Notes under the pieces: generated by a model
Told to the model about the DNA's origin: nothing
Databases searched by the model: none
Seen by the model: only the letters and a program-made list of their open reading frames with translations
Shown: piece by piece, positions 1 to 8,240 of the stretch
Layout of the letters: each line of letters opens with the position of its first letter
Position numbering within the stretch: position 1 is the stretch's first letter
From: DATAJX01 sp036261915
GTDB lineage: Bacteria; Pseudomonadota; Alphaproteobacteria; UBA2136; UBA6156
Direction of reading: 5' to 3'
DNA length: 64,000 bases
Assembly (NCBI GenBank): GCA_036261915.1
Contig: DATAJX010000003.1
Span: 62,001 to 126,000 of the forward strand
Translations under genes and position numbers: made by a program

Positions 1-27
1 CCCCGGCCACCACCTTAGCGGCAGAAG

Positions 28-59
28 CAAAAACCGCCAAGTGCTTACACTTGGCGGTT
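28..59 (-). terminator. Rho-independent terminator at the end of the tra block
   Basis: A perfect inverted repeat, AACCGCCAAGTG with a CTTA loop, is followed on the minus strand by a T-run. It lies about 20 bases after the stop of the TraH-like gene and probably closes that transcript. Nothing further is recognisable in the first 27 bases of the window. Confidence 0.85.
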
Positions 60-81
60 GCTTACAGGTGTGGCAGGGGGG

Positions 82-1806
82 TTAGACTTCGGGGTCTTGC
101 TGCAGAATAACCGGCTGCGGTTGAGGCGCTTGGCAGGCACCGGGTTTAAGTACGCGTTCAACCTGGTCTTTGATACCGCCGTAATGAGTAGCCTCAGACT
201 TGAGACTGTCGCTGAAGAAGTTATCAGCCGAATCGGCGGCCGCGATGTAGGCGGCTTTTACAGCTTCGCTTGGCTCAGCATCAGCTTGATCGACAATGGT
301 ACCATTGTTTTTATCTACTGATTTAATCTGGCCTGATAAAATAGCGGTTTTCATGTTTTTGACCTCGGTCTTCAGGAAGGGATAGAGATAGTTGGCAACC
401 ACGTGACCAACACGTACGCCCGAGCCATTGATGTAGGCATCAGCGCAGTCGCTATCTTGGTTATAGACAAGATCGATGATTTTGGCTGGTTCGAGCCCGG
501 ACAGCCCCCCGGCCATGATACAGGTGGTACCGACCTGCAGCAGGCGTGCGGCCGACTTGGCGTCGATACCCAATTGCTGGCTGGCCGTCGCATCACCGGT
601 AATATTGAAATTGAGGCTCTTGGTGATGTCTTGCGCGTCCTTTTCGGCCAGAGAGAGGTCGCCTAGCGAAGCACCCGGACGAATGATTTGCAGCTGGGTA
701 TTCAGCTCTTTCATCAACGCCATCGGATCGGCGTTATCGGCACAGCCAATGTACTTTTTAAAGCGCCCTTCCATGGCGTCGGGCGTGCTGGTGCTATCGG
801 CAGCAAAACCTAATTGGGTAAGATCGACTTTGGCTAACTGTACAAAGCCTGGTTGAGCAATCGCTGCAGACCCACCTCCACCTTTACCGCAATTAGCCCG
901 GTCTTCATTGCATTTTTTGACTGCAGCCTGATAGGCCAGTTCCATTTCGGCACGAGTAACGCCACTAGCACGGGCCTGCTGGATGGAATTTATGGCTTTG
1001 GTACCGTAAACATTCGAAACACCACGGATAGCATCGACAGAGGATTGCAGAACGAAGACCGGCTGGCGCACCCCCGTGTTGCTGGAGCCGCCTGCGCACA
1101 TGCCGCCGCCGCCGCTGCCGCTGGCGCCACCGCTGAAGCTCAGGCTGTATTGCGGCATGAAGGCCATAAGTGCGCAGTTGCTGACCGCGTTACCACTGTC
1201 ATCCTTACACATCGGTGCGCGGGTGGACTGGTTGAAATTTTGGAAGCCGCACAGGTTCTTCATGGCGTCTTTGAGCCATTTGCCGGCGTTGGCTTGGCTG
1301 TCCCAGTTGTTTTGGCAGGTGGTTTGATCGCCGCCGTCGGCCACGCACTTTTTGATGACGGCGTCGCGGGCGTCTTTTTTGATCTGGTTGAGGTTGCACG
1401 ACTGGTTGAACAGGTCGAAGCGGGCGTTACCGAAGGCGTTGAGGGTATCGAAAATAGCGGAAACTTGCGGGATGCTCATGGCCGTGGTGAGCAGTTGCTT
1501 GGCCAGCATGGTTTGCATGCTCGACTTCAGCTGGTCGATGACGTTATTGGCGTTGAAGGTGAGTTTGCTGAAGTTGAAGATACCGATACCGCCGCAGCCG
1601 AGGAAATTGGTGGAGTTGCCCGCGGCGGCGCTGACGTTGAAGACGTTGACGCGGCCCGCGCTTTGGTTGCCGCCGAAAAAGCCGGGCTGGCCGCCGAACT
1701 GGTAGGCGTTGCTGCCGCCGTAATAGCCGCTGCTTTGCGCCTGTACCGGGTCGGTGAAAGCCAACGATATCAAGGCGATAAAAGCGAAAAGGCGACTGAA
1801 AGTCAT
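82..1806 (-). CDS. traH: TraH-like F-type conjugation protein, periplasmic
   Basis: A 574-residue exported protein. The start at 1806 gives a clean signal peptide (residues 1-23, hydrophobic core LFAFIALISLAF, cleavage after VQA); the reading frame is open upstream but that part overlaps the previous gene. The mature protein begins Gly/Asn-rich, then has a CGGIGIFNFS motif near residue 71 and a Cys-containing segment (SCNL) near residue 170. This CGGI/NSC layout is typical of TraH of F-type systems, which acts in the periplasm in pilus assembly with TraF, TraU, TraW and TrbC. It is longer than F-plasmid TraH (about 460) and the C-terminal third is not recognisable. It is the last gene before a strong terminator. 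An alternative ATG at 1836 is possible. Confidence 0.6.
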   Translation of the reverse strand: MTFSRLFAFIALISLAFTDPVQAQSSGYYGGSNAYQFGGQPGFFGGNQSAGRVNVFNVSAAAGNSTNFLGCGGIGIFNFSKLTFNANNVIDQLKSSMQTMLAKQLLTTAMSIPQVSAIFDTLNAFGNARFDLFNQSCNLNQIKKDARDAVIKKCVADGGDQTTCQNNWDSQANAGKWLKDAMKNLCGFQNFNQSTRAPMCKDDSGNAVSNCALMAFMPQYSLSFSGGASGSGGGGMCAGGSSNTGVRQPVFVLQSSVDAIRGVSNVYGTKAINSIQQARASGVTRAEMELAYQAAVKKCNEDRANCGKGGGGSAAIAQPGFVQLAKVDLTQLGFAADSTSTPDAMEGRFKKYIGCADNADPMALMKELNTQLQIIRPGASLGDLSLAEKDAQDITKSLNFNITGDATASQQLGIDAKSAARLLQVGTTCIMAGGLSGLEPAKIIDLVYNQDSDCADAYINGSGVRVGHVVANYLYPFLKTEVKNMKTAILSGQIKSVDKNNGTIVDQADAEPSEAVKAAYIAAADSADNFFSDSLKSEATHYGGIKDQVERVLKPGACQAPQPQPVILQQDPEV

Positions 1807-1852
1807 ACTATTAAAATGGGGCGGGAAACGGCGCATTTCAAGGGCTGGGGCG

Positions 1853-4072
1853 TTATGGCCGGGGGGTGCGTTGCAAAGCCAACCTAAGGGCGGTGAGCTG
1901 GGCGGCGATCTGTTCGCAAAGTTCTTGTATTTCATGGCTTTGGCGGACGGCCAGGTTCATGGACCGCAGGGGCTTGGTGGCCTGCTGGATATGGTGGGCG
2001 GCGGCCAGCAGGCGCTCGCTAACCCCATGAAATACCTTCACTTCCTTCAAATAAGCCTGCACGGTGCTCTGATCGGCCTGACTGAGCAGCTGGGCGGCGT
2101 CGAGTTCGGTGGTGAGTTTGGCGATTTTCTCTTTTAATTCATTCACTTCGGCGGTCTGTTGGGCGATGGTGGCATCGCGCCGGGTGGCCCAGGCTTCGGC
2201 CTCGGTGAGGGCGTTTTCGAGCATCTGGACCCGTGCGGGAGCGATGCCCGGCTGTACACTTGGGGCGCTTTCGTGTCGCATTTGGCCGGCATTTTGATGC
2301 ACGGATGGCGCATTTGGGTACGAAAGCGATGCGGGACTGTCGGTGGGGACCAGTTTGGCGGTGGATTTGAGGTATTTGTCGATCTTGCCCTTTTCGGCCG
2401 CCTCGAACAGTTCGGTGAACTTGGGGCCTTTGGACCACTCGGGCCCGAGGGCACGGATGGCGCGGGCCAGCCCGGCCTGCGCGGCGGCGGGGAGATCGAC
2501 CCCGGCGCTGGCGTTGGTGACCTGGATGAGGCCGTCTTCGAACAGCTGGCGCAGTTCGGGGGCGGCCTTTTCGGCCACCTTGGCGTAGACGATGACGTTG
2601 GGGCGCGAGGTTTCGAGCGCGGTGGCGACCTTGCCCTGGCTCAACCCGAGGCCGAGCAGCGCGGTGATGGCGAAATAGAGGTCGAGCTTGTCGGGCCGGA
2701 TGGCGCGCAGGTTGAGCACCACGCGCAGCTGGGCGGCGTCGGCTTCGGACACCTTGTGGACGTGGCAGAGCACGCGGTCGATCTTTTTGGCGCGGGCGGC
2801 GGTGAGGCGGCGCACGCCGTCGATGACCACGCCCTGCTCAGTGATGATGAGCGGCCAGTGCTCGGGGCCGCTTTGCATCAGGCGCGCGATGTGGGCGGGT
2901 TCGGCCGGTTGCGAAGGGCTGCGGAAGGTTTGCGGGTGGGCCGACAGGCTGGACACCTCGCGCCAGCCCACTTCGACCGGCGGGTAGGCCTTGAGGTCTT
3001 CGGCGCTGAACAGGCGTTGCGGCTGGTCGGCGGGCACGGCGACGGCGCCGCCGGCATCGGCCATGGCGGCACCGATGGCGATGGGTGCGCTGCCCCCGCC
3101 GCTGCGCGCGGCCAGCAGGGTATCGACGCCCGCGTAATCGGGACGGAAAATATCGGCCAGCGCCTGCGCGCGGGGCGGCGGCGCGTTGTTGATGGCTTCG
3201 GCCAGCAGGCGCAGGGCGCGTTTATCATTCAGCTTTTGCTTGCGGAAATCGTACGCCACGCTTTTAAGGTCGCCGTCGAGCAGGCGTTGCACGTAGAAGG
3301 CGTCCATCAGGTCGTTCAGGATCTGGCTGGCGCGGCTGTCTGTCACCCCGAAGTGGTAGGCGATGTCATCGAACGTGGACAGGCCGCCGACCTTGACCTG
3401 CAGCAGCGCGGCGCGGCGCTGGTCGTCGCGCTCGGCGGCGATGAGTTCGGTCAGTTTGCGGTCGATGTAACTATCCTGCAGCACCTTTTGGCGGACGCTG
3501 CCCTGCCGCGCGCGCTGCGCGCCGGAGACCTCGGACTGCAGGTGTTCTTGCATGGTGGTTTCCTGATCGAGGTGCTGGACCAGCAGCGGCGGGTTTTTGC
3601 GGAAGCTTTCGCGCTCGTCGTCGGTCATGCCCGCGGTGTGGGCCTGGCGGGCCTGGTATTCGGGGTCTTTATTGCGCAGCTCCATGGCCTTGCCCTCGAG
3701 CCGCGAGCCGAAGAACGTGTTGAACTGGGCGCTGGTGGTGTTGCCGTGCTCGTCGGTGCGGGTGGGATTGAAATCGCGCAGGCAGGTGAGCAGGATCTCG
3801 TATGCCTCTTGCTGGATGTCGTCGGGTTCGAGGTGGTAGCGGCGGGCCAGCGCGAACACCGCCTGGCGGCGGCCGTGCAGGTAGGTGACCGCATTTTGGC
3901 GCGCGGCCTGGTAGCCGGCGTCGAGCGCGAGCAGTTGCTCGTTGCTGGGCGGTTTGTCGGACGCGCGTCGCTGGGGAATTTTGTCTTCGGCCCGGCGTTT
4001 GGGCGCGGCTTGAGGTGCCGCCTTTTTAACTTTGGCGACAGATTTAGGCGCGGGCTTCTTGCTCTTGGCCAT
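1853..4072 (-). CDS. Sigma-factor-like / ParB-like chimeric regulator
   Basis: A 739-residue protein with an unusual domain order. A Lys/Ala/Pro-rich basic tail (1-40) precedes a sigma-70 region-2-like helical segment (about 60-140, with RRYHLEPDDIQQEAYEILL). A sigma-region-4-like helix-turn-helix follows at about 228-258 (STFDDIAYHFGVTDSRASQI). Residues about 370-530 resemble a ParB/Srx N-terminal domain (VVIDGVRRLTAARA at 415-427) followed by a KorB-like helical part (LSQGKVATALETSRPNV). The C-terminus has a probable coiled coil (about 615-665). It sits between the small membrane gene at 4202 and traH, inside the conjugation locus. Inference: a DNA-binding regulator or partition factor of this element; no function for this architecture is known to me. 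Sigma-like and ParB-like assignments rest on pattern only. Confidence 0.65.
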   Translation of the reverse strand: MAKSKKPAPKSVAKVKKAAPQAAPKRRAEDKIPQRRASDKPPSNEQLLALDAGYQAARQNAVTYLHGRRQAVFALARRYHLEPDDIQQEAYEILLTCLRDFNPTRTDEHGNTTSAQFNTFFGSRLEGKAMELRNKDPEYQARQAHTAGMTDDERESFRKNPPLLVQHLDQETTMQEHLQSEVSGAQRARQGSVRQKVLQDSYIDRKLTELIAAERDDQRRAALLQVKVGGLSTFDDIAYHFGVTDSRASQILNDLMDAFYVQRLLDGDLKSVAYDFRKQKLNDKRALRLLAEAINNAPPPRAQALADIFRPDYAGVDTLLAARSGGGSAPIAIGAAMADAGGAVAVPADQPQRLFSAEDLKAYPPVEVGWREVSSLSAHPQTFRSPSQPAEPAHIARLMQSGPEHWPLIITEQGVVIDGVRRLTAARAKKIDRVLCHVHKVSEADAAQLRVVLNLRAIRPDKLDLYFAITALLGLGLSQGKVATALETSRPNVIVYAKVAEKAAPELRQLFEDGLIQVTNASAGVDLPAAAQAGLARAIRALGPEWSKGPKFTELFEAAEKGKIDKYLKSTAKLVPTDSPASLSYPNAPSVHQNAGQMRHESAPSVQPGIAPARVQMLENALTEAEAWATRRDATIAQQTAEVNELKEKIAKLTTELDAAQLLSQADQSTVQAYLKEVKVFHGVSERLLAAAHHIQQATKPLRSMNLAVRQSHEIQELCEQIAAQLTALRLALQRTPRP

Positions 4073-4166
4073 TCTTTGCTTCTTATTTTTTGCGAGGCTA
4101 GCAGAGATGGGCGGGGGTGTCAGACCGTGTGAACATAAAACTGACAGGGGTGTGGTAAGGAAGGAA

Positions 4167-4195
4167 ACAAAAAGGCCGCCCTTGCGGGCGGCCTT
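4167..4195 (-). terminator. Rho-independent terminator after the 68-aa membrane gene
   Basis: The hairpin AAGGCCGCC / GGGCGGCCTT is followed on the minus strand by TTTTTGTTT. It lies just past the stop at 4202 and separates that gene from the sigma/ParB chimera, so the chimera needs its own promoter between 4073 and about 4165. Confidence 0.85.
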
Positions 4196-4201
4196 ACATA
4201 A

Positions 4202-4408
4202 TTACTTGTATCTCCATTCGGGCGGGGCGGAGGAATCGTGTGCCGACGCGTAAACCCGGGGCATTTTGGAATGCATGGCGAATACTCCAGCGCCGAGGAT
4301 GGCGGCGGTGATGAGCCAGCAGAAGCCGTTGGCCACGGAGAAAGTAGCGCGGGTTTTGGCAGGCGAGGAAGAAACAGACTCAGGCAGGTTTTGCTCGATG
4401 GCAGTCAT
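4202..4408 (-). CDS. Small single-TM protein, unknown
   Basis: A 68-residue protein. The ATG at 4408 is chosen because a GGGAGGAA ribosome-binding site lies 6 bases upstream; the frame stays open further upstream but has no such signal. One transmembrane segment (about residues 28-45, LITAAILGAGVFAM) is flanked by a Ser-rich cytoplasmic N-terminus and a short hydrophilic tail. I do not recognise a family. It is transcribed alone: palindromic sequences precede it and a strong terminator follows it. Confidence 0.7.
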   Translation of the reverse strand: MTAIEQNLPESVSSSPAKTRATFSVANGFCWLITAAILGAGVFAMHSKMPRVYASAHDSSAPPEWRYK

Positions 4409-4420
4409 TTGATGTTCCTC

Positions 4421-4486
4421 CCGTAAGGTTACGGTGCGGGTATGATGCGCCTTCCGCAGGGGACGTAAAGAGGGTAGGCCTACCCT
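4421..4486. promoter_or_regulatory. Two palindromes upstream of the 68-aa gene (candidate operators)
   Basis: A perfect 16-bp palindrome, AGGGTAGGCCTACCCT, lies at 4471-4486, and a second inverted repeat, CCGTAA-GG-TTACGG, lies at 4421-4434 directly before the ribosome-binding site. Both fit dimeric repressor sites controlling the single small membrane gene. Neither matches an operator I know. A weak -35-like TTGTCA (minus strand, 4501-4506) lies upstream. Confidence 0.4.
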
Positions 4487-4560
4487 TTGTGCTTTGCCGG
4501 TGACAACATAAAAAAACGGCCTTTTGCGCTGTCGGCCTGCGGCCTTTGCAACGCGCACGG

Positions 4561-4610
4561 CCTGCCCTTATGAAGTTCGCCGTTCGGCGAATGGCGCTCG
4601 CGCGGCTAAG
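4561..4610. repeat. Dispersed intergenic hairpin repeat, copy A
   Basis: The core CTTATGAA is followed by the stem TTCGCCG-tt-CGGCGAA (4576-4591) and a tail similar to CGCTCGCGCG. Four related copies occur at 7464, 42202, 48190 and 53981. This copy lies just past the stop of the helicase gene (4632). Confidence 0.6.
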
Positions 4611-4631
4611 GTCGCCTTCGGCGGGTACTGA

Positions 4632-6365
4632 TTAGCGGCGGGGACGTAAGGTTGTTTGCAGTTCGGTGGCCAGCGGGCTGAGCGCGCCGGTGTAGGTGAT
4701 GAGGATGTTGCCCGCGCTGCGCGTGATGGCGGAATAGAACAGGCGGCGTTCGTGCTCGGGGTCGGGCCCGATGAGCGGGTAGGCCGCGCGCGGCCAGTTG
4801 CTGCTGCTGGCGTAGGGAATGATGACGGTGGAGAAGCCCATGTTGCGGACCTCGCGCACCGGGGCCACCACCACCGGGCTGGCCGGGTTGGGCATGGTTT
4901 CGTGCTGCACGCGGGGAAGCACGTCGGACAGTTTGCCCTGCAGGTTGAGCAGCATGTCGGCCGCCAGCAGGCCGATGTTTTTGTCTTCGTCGCGCAAATT
5001 CGGCAGGAGTTCGGACACGCAGGCCTTGAAGGCGTCGCGCGGGTCGAGCAGTTTGCCCGCCATGCCCTGCCACGACGTGGTGAGCAGGCGACGCAGGCGC
5101 AGCGCGGTTTGCACCGTGGGGGGGGCGGCGTCGATGACCGGAGGCATGGGCCCGCCGCGCGCCAGCCAGCCGTTTGGCACCAGGCCGGCGGCCAGCCAGC
5201 CGGTGATGACGTCGTCGGGCAGGCCGAAGCCGCGCATGACCTGATGCAGTTGCGGACCGCTGGCTTTATCGAGCAGCACGTAGAGCAGCGAGAGCATGAG
5301 CTGGGCGCCGGGTTCTTCCCAGATAAGCCTTGCGTAGCTGGCCGGGTTGAGGCCGTTTTTTTGCAGCAGGTGGGTGACGGTGGCGGCGGTGATGTCGTCG
5401 CGCGTGATGATGCCGACCTGTTTGCCGCTGGCGGCGAGTTCGGCCGCCGTGCGGGTGAGGAAGGCGTGCTCTTCGGCCGGGGTTTCGAAATTTTTGACGG
5501 TGAGCATGGCCGGGGCGGTGTTTTCGGGCTTGCCTTCGTCAATTCCGTTACGCTGGCGCAGGAAGCGCGCGATTTTGGCGATGCCTGGTGCCAGCGCCGC
5601 CGGTGTGCGGTAGTGCGTGAGCAGGGTGTAGGCCGGGAAGTTCTCGTCGAAGCCCTTGAGGGTTTCGAGCGCCTGCGGGCCGGTGGCGCCGTCGCGCCCG
5701 AAGGTGGTGAGGTCGTCATTCGCCGCCACGACGATGTCGACGCCAGCTTCGAACGTGTCTTTCAGCCAGATGAGTTGCAGCTCAGTGGCGTCCTGCACAC
5801 CGTCGACCAGCAGCAGGTCGGCCGGAATGGGGGCGACCGTTTCGTCGCGCATGCCGCGCACGTGGGCGCGGACGATGTCGTGCCGGTCGAGCAGGTTCAG
5901 TTCGGTCAGCTTGTTTTGATAGGCCTGCACCAGCGGAAAGAAGCGGTCGCTTTCGGGCAGTTTTTTGGCGTTGGCCTTGGCGGCGCGCACGATGTGCTCG
6001 GCCTCGGCGATGCTGCCGTTGAAGCCCTGCTGGATAAGCACGTTGCGCAGGATACGGCGGACCTCGTTGTTGCTGGCCATGGTGAGGTTTTGCCCGGCGG
6101 CCTTGAGCTGGGCGGCGGCGAGTTCGACCAGCGGCTGGATGGAGGCGCTGGGCAGGCCCGGCGTGTGCAGCGCGCCCTGCGCCCGCAGGTGCGCCACCGT
6201 GCGGTAGGCGAAGGTGACGAGGAACACCCGCTTGCCCGCCTGCGCCGCGCGCTGGGCGAGTTCGAGCAGCACCACGGTTTTGCCGCTGCCGGGCGGGCCG
6301 AGGATGGCGCGGCTGCCGCTGGCGTTGAGCACGGCCTGTTGGGCGGGGTTCCAGTTCAAAGGCAT
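4632..6365 (-). CDS. UvrD/Rep-like superfamily 1 helicase or ATPase
   Basis: A 577-residue protein with SF1 landmarks: a Q-motif-like NPAQQAVL (6-13), Walker A GPPGSGKT (23-30), motif II LLLVDGVQDA (184-193), a Gln/Arg-containing HYRTP segment typical of motif IV in UvrD-like enzymes, and a motif VI-like ERRLFYSAITRSAG near the C-terminus. Motif II reads DGVQD where active UvrD enzymes have DExxD, so the catalytic Glu is replaced by Gly. It is shorter than UvrD (about 720). Lying between a lytic transglycosylase and regulators of the conjugation locus, it could handle DNA during transfer or have become a non-catalytic ATP-binding protein. The start at 6365 has only a weak ribosome-binding site. 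Confidence 0.75.
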   Translation of the reverse strand: MPLNWNPAQQAVLNASGSRAILGPPGSGKTVVLLELAQRAAQAGKRVFLVTFAYRTVAHLRAQGALHTPGLPSASIQPLVELAAAQLKAAGQNLTMASNNEVRRILRNVLIQQGFNGSIAEAEHIVRAAKANAKKLPESDRFFPLVQAYQNKLTELNLLDRHDIVRAHVRGMRDETVAPIPADLLLVDGVQDATELQLIWLKDTFEAGVDIVVAANDDLTTFGRDGATGPQALETLKGFDENFPAYTLLTHYRTPAALAPGIAKIARFLRQRNGIDEGKPENTAPAMLTVKNFETPAEEHAFLTRTAAELAASGKQVGIITRDDITAATVTHLLQKNGLNPASYARLIWEEPGAQLMLSLLYVLLDKASGPQLHQVMRGFGLPDDVITGWLAAGLVPNGWLARGGPMPPVIDAAPPTVQTALRLRRLLTTSWQGMAGKLLDPRDAFKACVSELLPNLRDEDKNIGLLAADMLLNLQGKLSDVLPRVQHETMPNPASPVVVAPVREVRNMGFSTVIIPYASSSNWPRAAYPLIGPDPEHERRLFYSAITRSAGNILITYTGALSPLATELQTTLRPRR

Positions 6366-6467
6366 GGGATTATCTATACCGTAACCGCGTTTTTCTCAAT
6401 GCCGGGAGATAAAAGGCGGGTGGCAGGGTGGTTTTGATACAAGCAAAGACCGATGCGGAACAACGGC

Positions 6468-7274
6468 CTAGCGGGTGGCGACGCGGGTGTTGCCGTTGGC
6501 GGCGGTTTTGGTGTTGAGGCGGTGGATGCGCTGGTACATGTTCCAGACGTTGAGGATGTACGGCTTGGCGTACTTGGGCGTGCCGCTGTGGTAGCGGCCC
6601 ACGGCGCCCCACCAGTCGGCCGTGCGGTGGGTGAGCAGGTAGGTGACGGCGTAGCGCAGGTTGACCTGCGGATCGAGCGCCTGGCGCACCGAGGCGAAGT
6701 GCCGGTTGTGCACCGGCCAGTTGATCTGCATCAGGCCGATATCGAGGTTGCGGTGGCCCATGGCGAACATGCGGTAGACGAAGCCCTCGGCCTCGTCGAC
6801 GTTGTTGAAACGGCGGCCGAAGGGGCGGGCCTGCAGGCTGTAGGAACGGTTGTTGGTGTGCGTGGCGAGGAAGGCCAGCGCGTCGGCGTAATTGACGTTG
6901 CTGCGGGCGCTGCCGTCGGCGGAGATGTCGAACCGGACGAAGCCCATCTTTTTGAGTTGCGCGAGGCGGTTGAGGACGTATTCCGGCTTCAGGTAACTGT
7001 CGGACCCCGGGCTGTTGACGCCTACGGTATAGGGCCACGGCAGGACGTAGCCGCCGATGCCCTGCCCGGTTTCGACCAGGCTGATGGCGTGCAGCAGGCC
7101 CGGCGGGATGCTGTAGGCGTGTTCGGCCTGGCTGATGCGCACCCAGCTATCGTAAGCGACGTTGGGCTTGTAAGGATCGGATGAATAATCTTGCGCGTGC
7201 ACGCCGAACACGGCGCCGCAGGCGGCAAAAGCGCCCAGCAACAGGGTTTGGCAGGTACGGCGGGTGATGACCAT
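6468..7274 (-). CDS. Lytic transglycosylase of the secretion locus
   Basis: A 268-residue exported enzyme. The ATG at 7274 gives a signal peptide (MVITRRTCQTLLLGAFAACG, cleavage near VHA-QD). SLT-fold signatures include HAISLVETGQG with the presumed catalytic Glu, and NLDIGLMQINW followed by a helix before the region DPQVNLRYAVTYLL. Such enzymes cut glycan strands so that pili or T4SS complexes can cross the cell wall (VirB1/IncF P19 role). It sits between traK and the helicase. Residues encoded upstream of 7274 are unlikely to be translated because a good -10 element lies right before the start. Confidence 0.85.
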   Translation of the reverse strand: MVITRRTCQTLLLGAFAACGAVFGVHAQDYSSDPYKPNVAYDSWVRISQAEHAYSIPPGLLHAISLVETGQGIGGYVLPWPYTVGVNSPGSDSYLKPEYVLNRLAQLKKMGFVRFDISADGSARSNVNYADALAFLATHTNNRSYSLQARPFGRRFNNVDEAEGFVYRMFAMGHRNLDIGLMQINWPVHNRHFASVRQALDPQVNLRYAVTYLLTHRTADWWGAVGRYHSGTPKYAKPYILNVWNMYQRIHRLNTKTAANGNTRVATR

Positions 7275-7280
7275 GGCTTG

Positions 7281-7310
7281 TGTATACTTTATGGCCGGCA
7301 AGGCAAGCAA
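7281..7310 (-). promoter_or_regulatory. Candidate sigma-70 promoter of the transglycosylase
   Basis: On the minus strand TTGCTT (7305-7310) and TATACA (7281-7286) are 18 bases apart. The expected transcription start falls at or within one or two bases of the ATG at 7274, which would give a leaderless mRNA. No ribosome-binding site is visible, which agrees. Confidence 0.4.
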
Positions 7311-7463
7311 GGCCTGTCTATATGAAATGCTGTTTTTGGCTTGCCCCATGTGGCGTTTTGTATCGGTTTTTTATAATCGATGCCAGCGCGGCGGCCTTTA
7401 TAGGGGCAGAAAACGAACTTGGCCTCTCGCGCTGGCAGGCTGTGCCTGCCTTTTCGCGCTACG

Positions 7464-7513
7464 GCCTGCCCTTATGAAATTCGCGTTCCGCGAATACCGC
7501 TCACGCGTCTAAG
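7464..7513. repeat. Dispersed intergenic hairpin repeat, copy B
   Basis: GCCTGCCCTTATGAA is followed by the stem ATTCGCG-TTC-CGCGAAT (7479-7495) and CCGCTCACGCGT. It shares GCCTGCCCTTATGAA with copy A, while the stem differs but still pairs fully. It lies directly downstream of traK. Confidence 0.6.
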
Positions 7514-7515
7514 GA

Positions 7516-7536
7516 CCAGCGCTAAACTAGCGCTGG
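7516..7536. repeat. Inverted repeat across the traK stop codon
   Basis: CCAGCGCTA-AAC-TAGCGCTGG is a perfect 9-bp stem that includes the traK stop (7527-7529). There is no T-run, so it is more likely an mRNA 3'-end stabiliser than an intrinsic terminator. Confidence 0.5.
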
Positions 7537-8240
7537 AACACTAAGAACAGGACACCCTTGTCGTTCGGGCGGCCGGCGGGGGCGAGGCGGAGGTTTTCCA
7601 TGCCCGCATAGCGCAACTGGCCCCACTCGTCGGTTTTGGGCAGGTTGATGGCGGGCAGGTTCACTTCTGCCGCCGCACGGCCGCTGTTGCGCACGTTGAT
7701 GACCAGGCCGGTAAGCGTGGGCGATTGCCAGACCTCGGACAGGTCGAACGTGAGGCTGCCGCCGTTGAACCAGTTGGGGATGACCATGGTTTCGCGCAGG
7801 ACGCCGGGGATGTCTTGATCCTTGGCCATGGCGCGGACCAGATCATTCGGGCCGAACTTGCGGGCGATGGCGGTTTTGACGTTATCGACTTCGAGCCCGT
7901 TCACGATCTGCACGAAGGCGCGGTAGGGCACGTCGGTGCTGGCGACCACGATGTAGGTGTTGCCGGAAGCGCCGGTCATGAACATGCGGGTGGCCATTTT
8001 GGGCAGCAGGCTGCGCATGCGGAAGGCGCGGTTTTGGTAGCCTTCGACCACCAGCACGTCGACATAGTCCTGGTTCTCGACCGTGACGTTGGTGATGGGT
8101 TCGGGGAATTCGACGTGGGAGATGTCATCTTGCGTGAGGCCCACCGTGAGCGTTTGGGTGGGGCCGCGCCATGTGAGCGTATCGGCGAACGCTGCCACCG
8201 GCAGCAGGAGGGCGATAAGCAGCGTGTAGAGAAACTTCAT
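7527..8240 (-). CDS. traK: TraK, F-type T4SS outer-membrane core secretin-like protein
   Basis: A 237-residue exported protein: signal peptide 1-19 (LLIALLLPVAAFA) followed by an all-beta domain rich in Val/Asn pairs, as in TraK/VirB9-like proteins. Family role: TraK forms the outer-membrane core complex with TraB and lipoprotein TraV. The position directly after traE in the order traA-traL-traE-traK is exactly that of F-type transfer operons, which supports the call more strongly than any single motif. The start codon follows the traE stop without a spacer (TAAATG), implying coupled translation. traB, normally next, is not found here; a hairpin repeat and a transglycosylase follow instead. 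Confidence 0.85.
   Translation of the reverse strand: MKFLYTLLIALLLPVAAFADTLTWRGPTQTLTVGLTQDDISHVEFPEPITNVTVENQDYVDVLVVEGYQNRAFRMRSLLPKMATRMFMTGASGNTYIVVASTDVPYRAFVQIVNGLEVDNVKTAIARKFGPNDLVRAMAKDQDIPGVLRETMVIPNWFNGGSLTFDLSEVWQSPTLTGLVINVRNSGRAAAEVNLPAINLPKTDEWGQLRYAGMENLRLAPAGRPNDKGVLFLVFQR

Noticed and set aside
2159..4132. 657-codon plus-strand open frame
   Set aside because: It is antisense to the sigma/ParB-like gene, Gly/Ala/Val/Asp-rich in the way typical of reverse-strand frames of GC-rich genes, and has no motifs.
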